64,000 nt of DNA, from assembly GCA_002897115.2 (NCBI GenBank), contig BCIH01000016.1, positions 236,444 to 300,443 on the forward strand, in the 5' to 3' direction. Shown piece by piece: positions 24,301 to 34,102 of this stretch (position 1 is the first letter of the stretch; each line of letters begins with the position of its first letter). The notes beneath the pieces were generated by a model, which saw nothing but the letters and a program-made list of their open reading frames with translations, did not search any database and was not told the DNA's origin. A program made the position numbers and the translations under genes. This stretch comes from Prototheca cutis (lineage: Eukaryota; Chlorophyta; Trebouxiophyceae; Chlorellales; Chlorellaceae).

Positions 24301-24756
24301 GCTCGCCAGGCCCTGCACAAACCGACCGGTCGACTCCTCCGCCACAGGCTGAGCAGGGTGGGGGCGGCAACTTCAACTCGCTGTTCAAGCACCGCCTGAC
24401 GGTGGTGGATGAGACTGGGGAGGCATGGCCTGTGCAGTACGAGGGATTCCTGTCCAGCGGCCAGCGCCATTTCCGCCTGACGTCGGGGTGGAGCGGCCTC
24501 ATGCGCCTCCAAAACGTCACCATCGGTACGCTTTTTTTCATAGGAGAGAGGGTGTTTTTCGTCTTCTCCTCCTTCCCGTGCATAGCAGGACCTCCATCTC
24601 ACACCAGCCAGCCAGTCAGCCGGCTCAACCCAACTCAAACACCGTTCCATGCCAGGTGACACACTGGTGCTGGAGCGCTGGACCGAAGACCGGACGGTGG
24701 TGCACCTGCGGATCGTACGCCAGCGCGGCGCCGGTGTTGACCCTGGCACGGCCTAG
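21392..24756 (+). CDS. B3-domain DNA-binding protein with long disordered N-terminus
   Basis: Probable nuclear transcription factor of the plant B3 superfamily. Four exons in phase: 21392-23869, 24075-24197, 24348-24525 and 24656-24756, about 959 residues. The first 826 residues are Ala/Gly/Pro/Ser-rich and probably disordered. The rest forms a C-terminal domain: VERPITNGTYINRLHVTQQM, FNSLFKHRLTVVDETGEAWP, HFRLTSGWSGLMRLQNVTIG and GDTLVLERWTEDRTVVHLRI. The W-P-V-x-Y strand, the GW near the end of a strand and the final GDTLVLER strand follow the B3 fold (compare ABI3/VP1, RAV, ARF). The usual basic recognition loop is weakly conserved. Ns occur at 22703 and 23117. Target genes are unknown. 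Confidence 0.72.
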
Positions 24757-25472
24757 GACCAGGGCCGTGAAGACAAAAATAGAGGCCCGAAAATGCATCA
24801 AGACCCACGAGTGCCGGCTTCCGACCTGTTGACCGCGGGCGCCCCTTCCCAAACAGAAAACGAAGAAAGGGAAAGAAAAGGTTGCCGCCGCCAGCAGCCA
24901 TGAACGAACCCATGCATATTATACCCGGATTCTTAAAGAAGGAGCTCATTCTTCCCCGACACCGTGCCACGGCCCGTGCGTGCTTGTCCATGCCCGACAG
25001 GCGCAGCGGCGGCGACGGCCGCCACGAGGGTGACGGAAGAGGTCAATCCCCTTCCCCACTCCACCCTCTGTGCCGCCAGGCAAAGTTTGTGCCCCCACGC
25101 TCCGTTCCCCTGCGATGCACACCATCGTCGTGCACGTGCATGACCCATTTCTGCCCCCAGCGGAATCTGCCCTATGTGTCTTGCTTTTGCCCACTCGACG
25201 CTGCCACAGCGCAAACGATTTTGTCATGCAAGGCCACCAGGCATGCGCACGAGCCAGCTCGTAGAATTGTAAGGCCATGGTAGTGTGGGTATGCGGGTCT
25301 CGGAGGCTAGGAGAGCAGTGCTCAAAAGGATCTTCGTTTTTCTGCCTGACGAAAGTCTGGAAAGGGGGCCCGGCCAGTGACGACGTGCTACAACAACCCG
25401 CGCAACACATAGCTCGTTGAAAAAGGTGCTGGGACATCAATCGGACGACATCCGCATGGGTTTCAATCCCAT
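24757..25472. other. intergenic, no gene seen
   Basis: About 700 bp between the B3 gene and the tRNA. No recognised coding frame, repeat or RNA; the left part is probably the B3 3' untranslated region. Confidence 0.4.
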
Positions 25473-25545
25473 GGCACTGTAGCTCAATGGATAGAGCATC
25501 CGCCTACGGAGCGGAAGGTCGAAGGTTCGACCCCTTCCTGTGTCA
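25473..25545 (+). tRNA. tRNA-Arg (anticodon ACG)
   Basis: A 73-base cloverleaf. The acceptor stem GGCACTG pairs with CTGTGTC (one G-U, one T-T mismatch); D stem GCTC/GAGC; anticodon stem TCCGC/GCGGA with loop CTACGGA, anticodon ACG; five-base variable loop AGGTC; T stem GAAGG/CCTTC with loop TTCGACC. Discriminator A; no encoded CCA. There is no intron. A T-rich stretch from 25558 is the likely Pol III terminator. Confidence 0.93.
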
Positions 25546-25865
25546 CAACCAAAACCTTTTTGTTTTTTTTTTCTTGTTTTCTCCTCTTGTTCTGTTTTGC
25601 CCTGTTGGGCGAGCACCCTGTCAAAACTTCGAGCAAGACGCGTCATTTTTGCCCAAAAGGTTGAAGCCCTCACCACATCAGGTTGCTGGACGGATGGTCA
25701 ACGCCCTTACAAACACAATGACACCCGTCACCGCCCATTCTAACGATCGGCACCCTTTCAACGATCTGAAAACTCCTGCCTGGATGTGTTGGTGCGCCTG
25801 GCACCGTTGTAAAGCTGGACAGGTGCCATGTCTCATTTGCTAGGGCCATGATCTACATTCACGGC

Positions 25866-26410
25866 AGAAAATGATGAACCCCTTTTGAGATTCGTCAGAA
25901 GGCCCCCACCTGCACGGGATGGACATGTCTCCCAACAAATTGCATGTTGGACCACATTCCCTTGCCGCATCGCTCAGAGAATGGGCTGGGCTCCTTCTCG
26001 GCAGCAGGAGAAGGCATGCCCAACCCACGCCCCTACTGCAGGGAGCAGACGCCCACGGTGGTGTGCCATCAGCTGGTGCTGCACCAACAAGGAGTGCCGG
26101 CCCCCAAACAGCGAGCATCGTCTCTGGAACAGAGACTTGATGGCGTGTCTGAACATGAGGCACATTGTGGAACATCTGCGGAAGACCGGCAAGCGACCTC
26201 TGCGCTTCCAGCGCCCACCGCCGAAAGACTGATGGACATACATCCATCTATCATGGGGGGTAATAGCCTTCCCAACTGGGGGTGGGAACCCCCGGGGCTC
26301 CTTCCCCTCCCTGGAAAGGAAAAACAGCCCCGGAGGTGGTCCATCATTGAGGTGGTCCACCTTCCTCTTGCCTTGCAGAGTGTGAATTTGCTGCCTGCCA
26401 GTGCTTCCCA
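25866..26410 (+). repeat. dispersed repeat, copy 1 of 2
   Basis: Similar by eye over its whole length to 60357-60850, in the same orientation. Shared blocks include CAGAAAATGATGAA near the left end, GGGAGCAGACGCCCACGGTG in the middle and GCAGAGTGTGAA near the right end. Similarity continues about 180 bp past the stop codon into non-coding sequence. Confidence 0.85.
25885..26231 (+). pseudogene. Fanzor-like C-terminal fragment, copy 1 (frameshifted)
   Basis: The frame ends WCCTNKECRPPNSEHRLWNR, then DLMACLNMRHIVEHLRKTGK, with the stop at 26231. The WNRDLMACLNMRHI ending resembles the terminal zinc-ribbon/RuvC-III motif of TnpB and Fanzor nucleases (WNRDxNAAxNI), whose Asp is catalytic. Against the copy at 60236-60718 there is a two-base deletion near 26073 and further length differences upstream, so the long frame is broken. 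Upstream catalytic motifs are absent. Family assignment rests on the terminal motif only. Confidence 0.5.
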
Positions 26411-27989
26411 AGACCGCCAGAGATACCGGTTGCCGGCCGAATTGGGTGATCGAGAATCCCCTCCAGGCCCTCCCGTGCGAACATCCCCTTGTACGACTGC
26501 ACGATGATGTTTATTCCGCACCCAAANCACGGTTTGACAACAGGGCGGGGCCAGTACGGAGCGTGCTCGTGGGCAACCACCCTTCGACCGTCGGGGCCTG
26601 CGCAGCTGCGGGGGACGGGGCCACCAAGCCACGCGTGTACAGGCCCTCGCAACGCCTGTTAACTCCAGAAATCAAGATAATGAAAGGATTGAGGGTGCAG
26701 ATGGGAGTTGCGATTATGTCGGTTTCTCGTTTGGCGGCCCTTGGCATTCTTCAAACGCGCCGCCAGCAAAGAACCCTTAGGATTGGCAAGGACCTGGCTC
26801 ATGCACTGTTTGGGTCCCAGAGTAGGTGCTTGTGTGGGTTGATTTCAGAAGAAAATCTTGTCTTGCACCTCCATATCATGATTCAATTGCCCATTGTTTT
26901 GTCGAACCAAGGGAAGTACTGTGCAGACAAAGGCAGGTCAATCTATCTAGGGATCAGATTCACGTTCAGCAACGGGCAATGTCGTGGCCACTGTTTTCTG
27001 GACCTCTGCAGCTGCATTTAATCTCGACATGGTCCTCCGCTTGTACTTCTGGCTGCTGCGTTCCCGCCACCCGATCTTCCGCTTCTTGGATCCAGAGCCT
27101 GAGTTGAGCGGAATTTCANCCCAGAGCCNNNCTTCTTCCAGCTCTGTTGCTCACTTGTCGACGGGTTCCGGGGAGCGGGTGCTCAGTACTTTGTGAGTGA
27201 ATCGAAGATGGCCATCCTTCGGTGCATGTGGGTGCTGTAGCATCAAACGCTGCACCATGCCGTTGATGACAAAGTCTTTCAGGGGGTGGCGAGGGGCAGG
27301 GGTTGAAGGTCCAACATTGTCCCCATGTTGGGGTGCCACGCTCGGGCTCAGCAAGACCAGCCGGCTGTCCACAGCAGTGTGCTGAGATCTGGCAGCATGG
27401 GTGTCTCGTAGTGGATCCTGCTTGGCATAGCGCTCATTGGGCTGGTGCTGCCGGCGGCTGATCTGGCGGCCGTCAGCCTGGTGGCTCGGATCATGCCAGT
27501 CCTCCATGTACTAGGATTCATCGTCTGGCTGAAGAGCTGTAGTGGCTGGTGCTGGCTGACGTTCATAGTCAAAATGCCTTCTCCTTATCCTGCGTTGAAA
27601 CCAGACCACGGGAATGGATAGTGCACCTACTGCATCAGTCTGGCCGATGTGCCAGCTGTCACAGGGCCGGGGACAGCTCCCCGGTCGGCACCGGGCCACC
27701 CTGCACGACGCACTGCTGCCGCATGAGCACAACCTCGAAGGGAGGGCTGTACCGACGGCTGTCCTGGGACATGCACGCCAGGGGTGGCATTGGGGNGGCC
27801 GACCATGCGCAAGAGGCACGNCTTCGAGATGCGGCGCGGGTCGGAAGAGAAGACACCCACCCAGATGGTACGCCGGCATCAAGCGCAGCAGGTGCTCCAG
27901 GNCGGGNNGAGGNCGGTGGNCNTGATGCCCCNCNGTNGACNGTGGCCNNNCCAGCAGCACTNCGCGCAACNNAAACAGCAGCACNNCCC

Positions 27990-28231
27990 GGAACNAGTAC
28001 GCNATCCTCAAATGCCAGAGCTGTGGCGTGGTGTGGAACCACGACGTCAACGCCNCGCGCAACATCCGCCACCTGGGGGAGAGATGGGTCTGGACTGGCA
28101 AGAGGCCACCGCCTTTTGATCGCAAAACCAAGCCAGCCCCCCTTGCATGTCCCCCTCCCAGGCGCTCCACCTTGTATGATTTNATCACCAAGATACTCCG
28201 CTGGCTCTGGCCTGCGGAACAGCACCATTGA
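27990..28231 (+). pseudogene. Fanzor-type zinc-ribbon C-terminus
   Basis: A frame containing YAILKCQSCGVVWNHDVNA, then an N-damaged codon and RNIRHLGERWVWTGK, ending at a stop at 28231. CX2C followed by WNxDVNAxRNI is the characteristic end of TnpB/Fanzor proteins: half a zinc ribbon followed by the RuvC-III Asp. Upstream sequence (27600-27990) is broken by Ns; pieces such as TMRKRH and FEMRRGSEEK suggest the frame once continued. The second cysteine pair cannot be located. This is the clearest Fanzor signature at this locus. Confidence 0.65.
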
Positions 28232-28519
28232 ACNCGTGCTGTGAGGCCANTTTTTGCTGGATTACCCTCGCGGATCTACCGATCCAATCTTGAAACATTT
28301 TTCTAATAATCTATTCAGCGCAGCGCTGTTTTCCCGAGGTGTGCATGGTGCTCGGGTTCCGCCCGACTGGAGGACTCCGGATCCCTGCAATTCACCGTCT
28401 TGTTCGGCCAAGAACTCACCGCACCATGGCTTCCGGGTATGACGCGTTGTGGGAATGTGTGGCATGGGTTACGGCCCACCGGTTGGCAGACGCAAGACAA
28501 ACTCCCTCGGACCAATGAC

Positions 28520-29685
28520 ATGCGAGCGGCGGAAGGCACCGGAGATCCATTGCTCGGGGCCCATCTCCCAACGCTGGTGTGCAGGCCGGACACGGGCGTG
28601 ATCAACAAGAAGAGCCTGAATGTAGAGGATCGGCTGTACAGCTACATCCTCGAACACACACGCGAGGCCGAGGTGAGACTTGTTGTGTGTGGGGCTGTGA
28701 TGATGGGGGGGGCGCACAGCTTGAACACAAATAAATGGTCTCCCCATTAACACATGCGCGTCCAGGTGTTGAAGGAGCTGAGGGCGGAGACGGCACAGGT
28801 GTACCCACGGGCCAAGGGCATGCAGATCAGCCCCGACCAGGGCGCCTTCATAGGCTGGCTGGTGGGGACCTTGGGGGTCCGGCGGGCCATCGAAGTTGGC
28901 GTTTTCACTGGGTACAGCTCCATCGTCACGGCGCGGGCGCTGGCACCCGGGGGGAAGCTGGTGGCGTGTGACCCGGATGATCGTGCGCTCACACTGGCAC
29001 GCAAGTATTGGGCCAAGGCCAGCGTCGCTGACTTGGTAAGCCAAGGGTGCTTGCTTGNTGGATGAATATCGGAGGGCCAGGTGAGAGTGGGGTATGTGAA
29101 TGGACAAAGGACCGAGTACTTTCCCTTCCCCCCGCCGTGCTACTTGGCAAGATCGAGGAGCACGTGCGGCCGGCGTCGGAGACGCTGGATGCTCTGATTC
29201 AAGCTGGGCAGCAAGGTCAATATGACTTTGCGTTCGTGGATGCCGACAAGGCCGGGTACCTCGGGTACTACGAGCAGCTGCTCCAGGCATGTGTTTTTGT
29301 GGCTGCATGGTTGGTTTGGAGTAGTCAGTTGCATATGGGTGTGTGCAGAGCAAACCAGTGGCACCGGTGCACGACGGAGCTCACCAGACGTCGTCTGCCA
29401 ATCTTCCCGCCGATGTTCAGTTCACCCTGCGTATCCCCACCTGTAGCCCCGCAAAATGATGTAACCCCCAACCCCCCATGATCGAAAACAACGCAGCTGA
29501 TGCGGCCGGGCGGTGTGATTGCGTTTGACAATGTGCTGTGGCATGGCGCCGTGGCCGACGCAGAAGACACCGGGAACCAGACGCGGGCGCTGCGGGCTGT
29601 GAACGACAGGCTCATGGCAGACGAGCGCGTGCGTTTCAGTATCGTCCCCATTGGCGACGGCATGGCGCTGTGCACGAAGCTGTAG
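28520..29685 (+). CDS. class I SAM-dependent O-methyltransferase (caffeoyl-CoA OMT-like)
   Basis: Transfers a methyl group from S-adenosylmethionine to a catechol-type hydroxyl. Four exons in phase 0: 28520-28672, 28766-29035, 29152-29286 and 29497-29685, about 248 residues, near the family length. Motifs: VEDRLYSYILEHTREAE, AIEVGVFTGYSSIVTARALA (SAM motif I), GGKLVACDPDD (motif II), YDFAFVDADKAGYLGYYEQL (metal-binding Asp) and PGGVIAFDNVLWHG. These are CCoAOMT-family features. Intron 3 begins GC (CAG|GCATGT), a GC-AG intron, because the family-conserved QLLQ-LMRPGG join requires it. The start is the ATG nearest the domain; an earlier in-frame ATG at 28400 exists. Substrate unknown. One N (29057) lies in an intron. 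Confidence 0.87.
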
Positions 29686-30256
29686 AGTGTATGNGTGTTG
29701 ATGTGTGTGTGGAGAAAGGGCATGTGAGAAAGAACATGGGCGGCTGCACCGGCAGGCGGGGTGACCAGGTGCGCGTGTGGACTTGGTCGACAGCGCACCT
29801 TCCCCGTCGCGCGTGCTTGCACTGAAGGAGACTTTGAGTGAATTGCGATTGATTGACCGGTTGAGATGGACGGGGTGTGATGTGATCCGGTGGAAAACCG
29901 GTGTCAAAATAGGAGGGGCCATGGTCCTTCCCATGCCTGCTCCAAGGGGAACGACGAAGCCCGGGAGCTGCAATCAACGGGGGCGGCACCCAGTAACACT
30001 GGCATGCGGTACGCCAGGCAGCAGATCCCATCGACATGGACGGCATGTGTGGCCCTGAAATACAGTATTACTATGAACATGACCTTGAGCATTCCCAGAT
30101 CTGTGTTGTGAGAGGAGAATGCGCGATGGTGACACGCCCGGACTCACCTTGCTGCGGTAGTGGCACCAGTGTCTCGGTGCTGAGGAAACTCCTCTAGAGA
30201 CAGGAAACAGGCGCCAACAGGGAACACTACGCTCCATTGGGACGACAAATTGCAGC
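29686..30256. other. intergenic, no gene seen
   Basis: About 570 bp between the O-methyltransferase stop and the next gene on the same strand. No feature recognised. Confidence 0.4.
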
Positions 30257-31811
30257 ATGGTGGAGGGCGGCCACAGCTGGCGGAGGCGAGCTTCATCCCG
30301 GCGCTTTGCTGGGGATGAAGGCGTGCGGGGCTGGAGGACCAGCCACGCTCTCATTCTGATCGGGGTACTCCTCGCCGGCTTCGAAGCGATGCAGATGTAT
30401 CATAGACCTTCAAAAACGCTTTCCATGGACATCGCAGAGGAAGTGGGGTGCCAGCCGAGTCTTCCCGGACAGGGTGGGTCGGTGGCGAGTAGTTGAGGTG
30501 GCAGGTCTAGGTCGAGCATCCAGATCTCGTGTGGTGCTCTCCGGACCTCCAACACAGCTGTGATCCTGCGCCACCATGTCCACCAGTGTTGTCTCGTGCA
30601 GAGTCGGAGGGCAAGCGGGCTTTCAGGATGAGCCTGCAAGCGATCAACGGTCAGGCGGCGCCGGCGCTGTGCCCCCAGGCCACCAAGCTCGTGGTGCAGC
30701 CCGCGGCGCTGCTGGACGGGAGTTTTGGAAATGGGTGTGAGCCTCCCTGGACGCGGGGGGCCATCCAGATGGTCCGGCACCTGCTCGCTGCGCGGGGTGG
30801 GGGCGTGGGGGTGGAGTGGGGCGGAGGCCCGTCCACGCTCTGGCTGCTGTCCGGCATGCTGACGCAGCTGGAAACAGTGGAACACAGCCCAGAGGCCGCA
30901 GCACAGCTCAAGAGCCTCCTGCAGGTGTGCCAGTGAGTGTGCGTCTTTGGGGGGAAGGGGGGGTGCCATGCGTTGTACTGCCCCCGTGCCCCCTGGTTGG
31001 CTGGCGAAGCGCAGTGAGGTTGGCCCTCCTTCAAGAGGCTGCGTCTGCCCAAATCCATCTGCATCCACAACCCTCAAAACCCCCACAGCCACTACATCTC
31101 AACCCCACTGTGGCTTGCAGGAGGCATTGCCGGAACCCGAGCTGAGTGAGCGGTGGCAGATGCACGTCCGCCCGCCCGCGGCTCCTGTGAAGACGTTCTT
31201 GCAGGCAGAGTCGTACGAGCACTACTTTAAAGAGTACGTGGACACACAGTTGGAGCTGCAGGGCGGCTATGACGTTGTGGCGGTGCACGGCATGGCCAGC
31301 CTGGGCGTGCTACGTCGAGCCGTCGATATCCTCAGGCCCGACGTGAGATGGCGCTTTGTGTGTATGGTGGGGGATGCGGTGGGTGGTTGGGGGGGGGNNN
31401 NNNNNNNNNNNNNNNNNNNNNNNNNNNNNNNNNNNNNNNNNNNNNNNNNNNNNNNNNNNNNNNNNNNNNNNNNNNNNNNNNNNNNNNNNNNNNNNNNNNN
31501 GTGGGGGTGGAAAGCACAGTTTCTTGTCAGTCTTTGGATGGTCGCGGGGGAATCAGCCGATGTCTGAGCGGGAGGTTGGGGCTCGTCACCATGTCCATGC
31601 AGTGATCCGAGGCCCAGCACCGGTAACGCAGCCATCCCCCGACTGCCCGCAAATCATGCTGCAGGGAGGCATTCTTGTGCTGGCGCACTCGCAGCGGCGG
31701 CAGTACCGTGGCGCGATGGCCGTGGTGCCGCAGCGGTGGCACTCGCACACCGTTACTAGCCTCAACATCTCGACGACGGTCTGGGTGTCGTGCACGGTAG
31801 AGACGTGCTAG
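30257..31811 (+). CDS. membrane-anchored class I methyltransferase-like protein
   Basis: About four exons: 30257 to about 30448, about 30603-30924, about 31121-31341, and about 31666-31811. Exon 1 encodes a basic start and one membrane helix, SHALILIGVLLAGFEAMQMY, so a type II anchor is likely. The following domain has GVGVEWGGGPSTLWLLSGML, then TVEHSPEAAAQLKSLL, YDVVAVHGMASLGVLRRAVD, ILRPD joined to GGILVLAHSQRRQY, and a C-terminal VPQRWHSHTV. The EWGGGPST and VEH elements match motifs I and II of class I SAM methyltransferases, and the VVAVHG strand motif IV. Substrate is unknown; a Golgi or ER glycan or lipid enzyme is one possibility. An assembly gap lies in intron 3. Exon 2's acceptor is uncertain. 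Confidence 0.6.
31398..31500. other. assembly gap (103 Ns)
   Basis: A run of 103 N bases in an intron of the methyltransferase-like gene, preceded by a G run. It does not appear to remove coding sequence because the flanking exons join in phase. Confidence 0.98.
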
Positions 31812-32938
31812 CAGCATGTGGCTGGAGAGAGGTTGGCCGGCAGACCAGGGGGTTTGCCTGTATCTGAAGGGTACGTGAGGCACCTGGATTTGTCTCGGAA
31901 ATCGTCCCCATACCCCGTCCCAATGCCGTCACTGACCACCGTCTCCAACTGCGATCCTTGTTCGGGCCACTTAACCGCGCCGAATGCCGGCCTTCCAGGG
32001 GCGCCACATGGCCGAGGAGTCTGTCGGCCATTGGCAGATCATTTGTGCGCTGCAATCTTGCCTGCTTTTCCAAACCCTGCTTGCAGTTTCCTGGTAGATT
32101 CCAAACCCGACACCCGCGGAGTGCCCAATGATGTTTGCAGCTCCCATCCTGTTGGACCAACGCAAACGTCTTCTTCTTCTCTTTTGGGATGTCCATGCAT
32201 GTGTGACCATGCACGTCCATCAAAAGTGCTGTGTACATACAGTTGTCTCCCTAGGCATGCATGCCCAGCCCCCACTGCCGGCTCCCGCATCCGTCCTCGC
32301 GCCAGCACGTTCGGCTTGCATGGGAGAAATGCTTGCTCTGCATGGTGTTCACCTGAAGAAGGCCCCTGCTTGCCTGTCGGCCCACTGCGTGTCGCCAATC
32401 CCAGCAATGTTACATTGCTGCTACTCAATCAGCGGATTGATGCGGCGAGGAGAACAACTGGAAAGAACGGTGGCGGCGCAAGCCCCCGAGGACCCGCTCG
32501 GCTGGGGGGGAGATCCGGGCAGGCAGGGGGTGCGGCTTGGCGGCGCACCCGGGATGTCATCGTTGCTGTGTCAGAGAAACGTGGGGCCAGGGACATTACC
32601 AAAACAGTCCTTGGCCCACTTCTGCGTGGCTATGCGGCATGGGTGCAAGGGTGCCCAGCGGACAGGCACCGGGCGGTCTCTACGCTCTGGCTGCGGGGAG
32701 GTGCGGCGGCGCAGCAGGGAGCAGTGTGTCATTATTTGCAAAACAATGGGAAAAGGCGCCCCGCCCGCCTCCCGCGCATCGTTATCGTGGGAAGAATCAG
32801 ATGCAGTGGGGGGATATGTGGCGCGCGGACGGGCGGGACGGGGCAGTGCATGCCTGGCAGGCAATAAGATGGGCCAATGGCGCAGCGCTATGGGGCCGGC
32901 TGGCAAAAGGAGCGGGTTGGCTGCACCCGCCGGGTGTC
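31812..32938. other. convergent 3' region, no confident gene
   Basis: About 1.1 kb between two converging stop codons. Long frames occur on the + strand but have the composition of chance frames in GC-rich DNA and no recognised domain. Probably 3' untranslated regions, perhaps including that of the HAC gene. Confidence 0.4.
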
Positions 32939-33874
32939 CTAGGCGGCCACCGGCGTGGAAGACTGGTTGACGAGCATGGCACGGTAGGCTCGGCGCCGCT
33001 GCTCCTCCCGGCGTGCGGCCTGGTTGCGAGAGAGCTCTCGCAGTTCGCGGCACCGGGGAACAGGGCACCCCGTGAGCACACACTGCTTGGCGTGGACTTG
33101 GAGGAGAGACCACATACGCCTGTGTGTGTTGGGGTGGGGGGGTGGGGGTGGGTGGTGGTCAGGTCTGCAGGGTGCGAAGGACTGTTGCTGACCCCTCTCC
33201 GGAATGCAGGAACCCCCTACACAGATGCAACAGGCAAACTCGCCCCCACAAGAACAAGGAGCACATGTCACCAGACATGAGAAGCACCCCTTGTAACTTC
33301 CACCACACACACACTCACCAGCAGAGCTGGCAGTTTCCGTGGATCTTCTTGGGGCAAGACATGGCATGCTGGAACAAGCGCTTGATCTTGGCGCAGTTTG
33401 ACGATGGACAGTTTGGATTGTTGCAAGCCGATGCATGCACCAGCATCTGCAGAGGAGGCATATATTTTTGGGGAGGGGTGGTCAGTTGACGTCGTCATGC
33501 TGCTCGTTTCCATTGGAATGTCCAAACCCATGAGCGTAGCATCTCCAGAGGTCCACCGCCCGTTGAGCAAAGACCCGCATGCCCCAACCCCTCCCCTCCG
33601 CCCCCACATGCACACACGCTTTAAAAAGGAAATTACACACATGCATGGTGCGCTGGAGTTGGTGTGCTCGCTGCTGCCGCTCCTCTTCTGTGAGCCGGCT
33701 CCTCGTCTCGTCAATCTTCCGCACGTGCGGCTCCAGCGCATGCGGATGCCTGGCGAGAGATGTGTCGAGGAGGTTCTGGTGCCGGTGCATGCTTGCACAT
33801 GCATGGAATTTGCCTTGGCCCGTGCTGCGCTGCATCGAATGGCAGTGGAACCCGCAAACAACTCCAAATTTCAA

Positions 33875-33910
<36 letters not shown>

Positions 33911-34051
33911 ACACACGCGAGCACACCACCACGCTGCCACTCCTTTGAAACATAAAACCACAAGAAACCGACCTGGACACAGTTGGGGTGGTGCACGCGC
34001 TGCAGGATATCGATATAAGATTACGACCAATCCCCTCTCCAACCCCCCAAC

Positions 34052-34102
<51 letters not shown>

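Larger units (their letters stand above)
25860..28231 (+). mobile_element. decayed Fanzor (TnpB-like) element region, locus 1
   Basis: A gene-poor stretch downstream of the tRNA-Arg holding two separate Fanzor-like C-terminal fragments in the same orientation, at 25885-26231 and 27990-28231. The first also occurs at the second locus (60.3-60.8 kb). Many Ns from 27798 to 28186, and at 27119-27131, limit reading. No intact nuclease frame is present. I see no terminal inverted repeats or target-site duplication by eye. The rest of the interval, about 26410-27600, has no frame I can identify. Confidence 0.55.

Noticed and set aside
26401..27021. 206-codon + strand frame between the two locus 1 Fanzor fragments
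   Set aside because: No motif links it to the nuclease, it contains an N, and it does not match the corresponding interval at locus 2.
31818..32970. Two overlapping + strand frames of 280 and 349 codons
   Set aside because: Composition is that of random GC-rich DNA, there is no domain, and they lie in a convergent 3' region.
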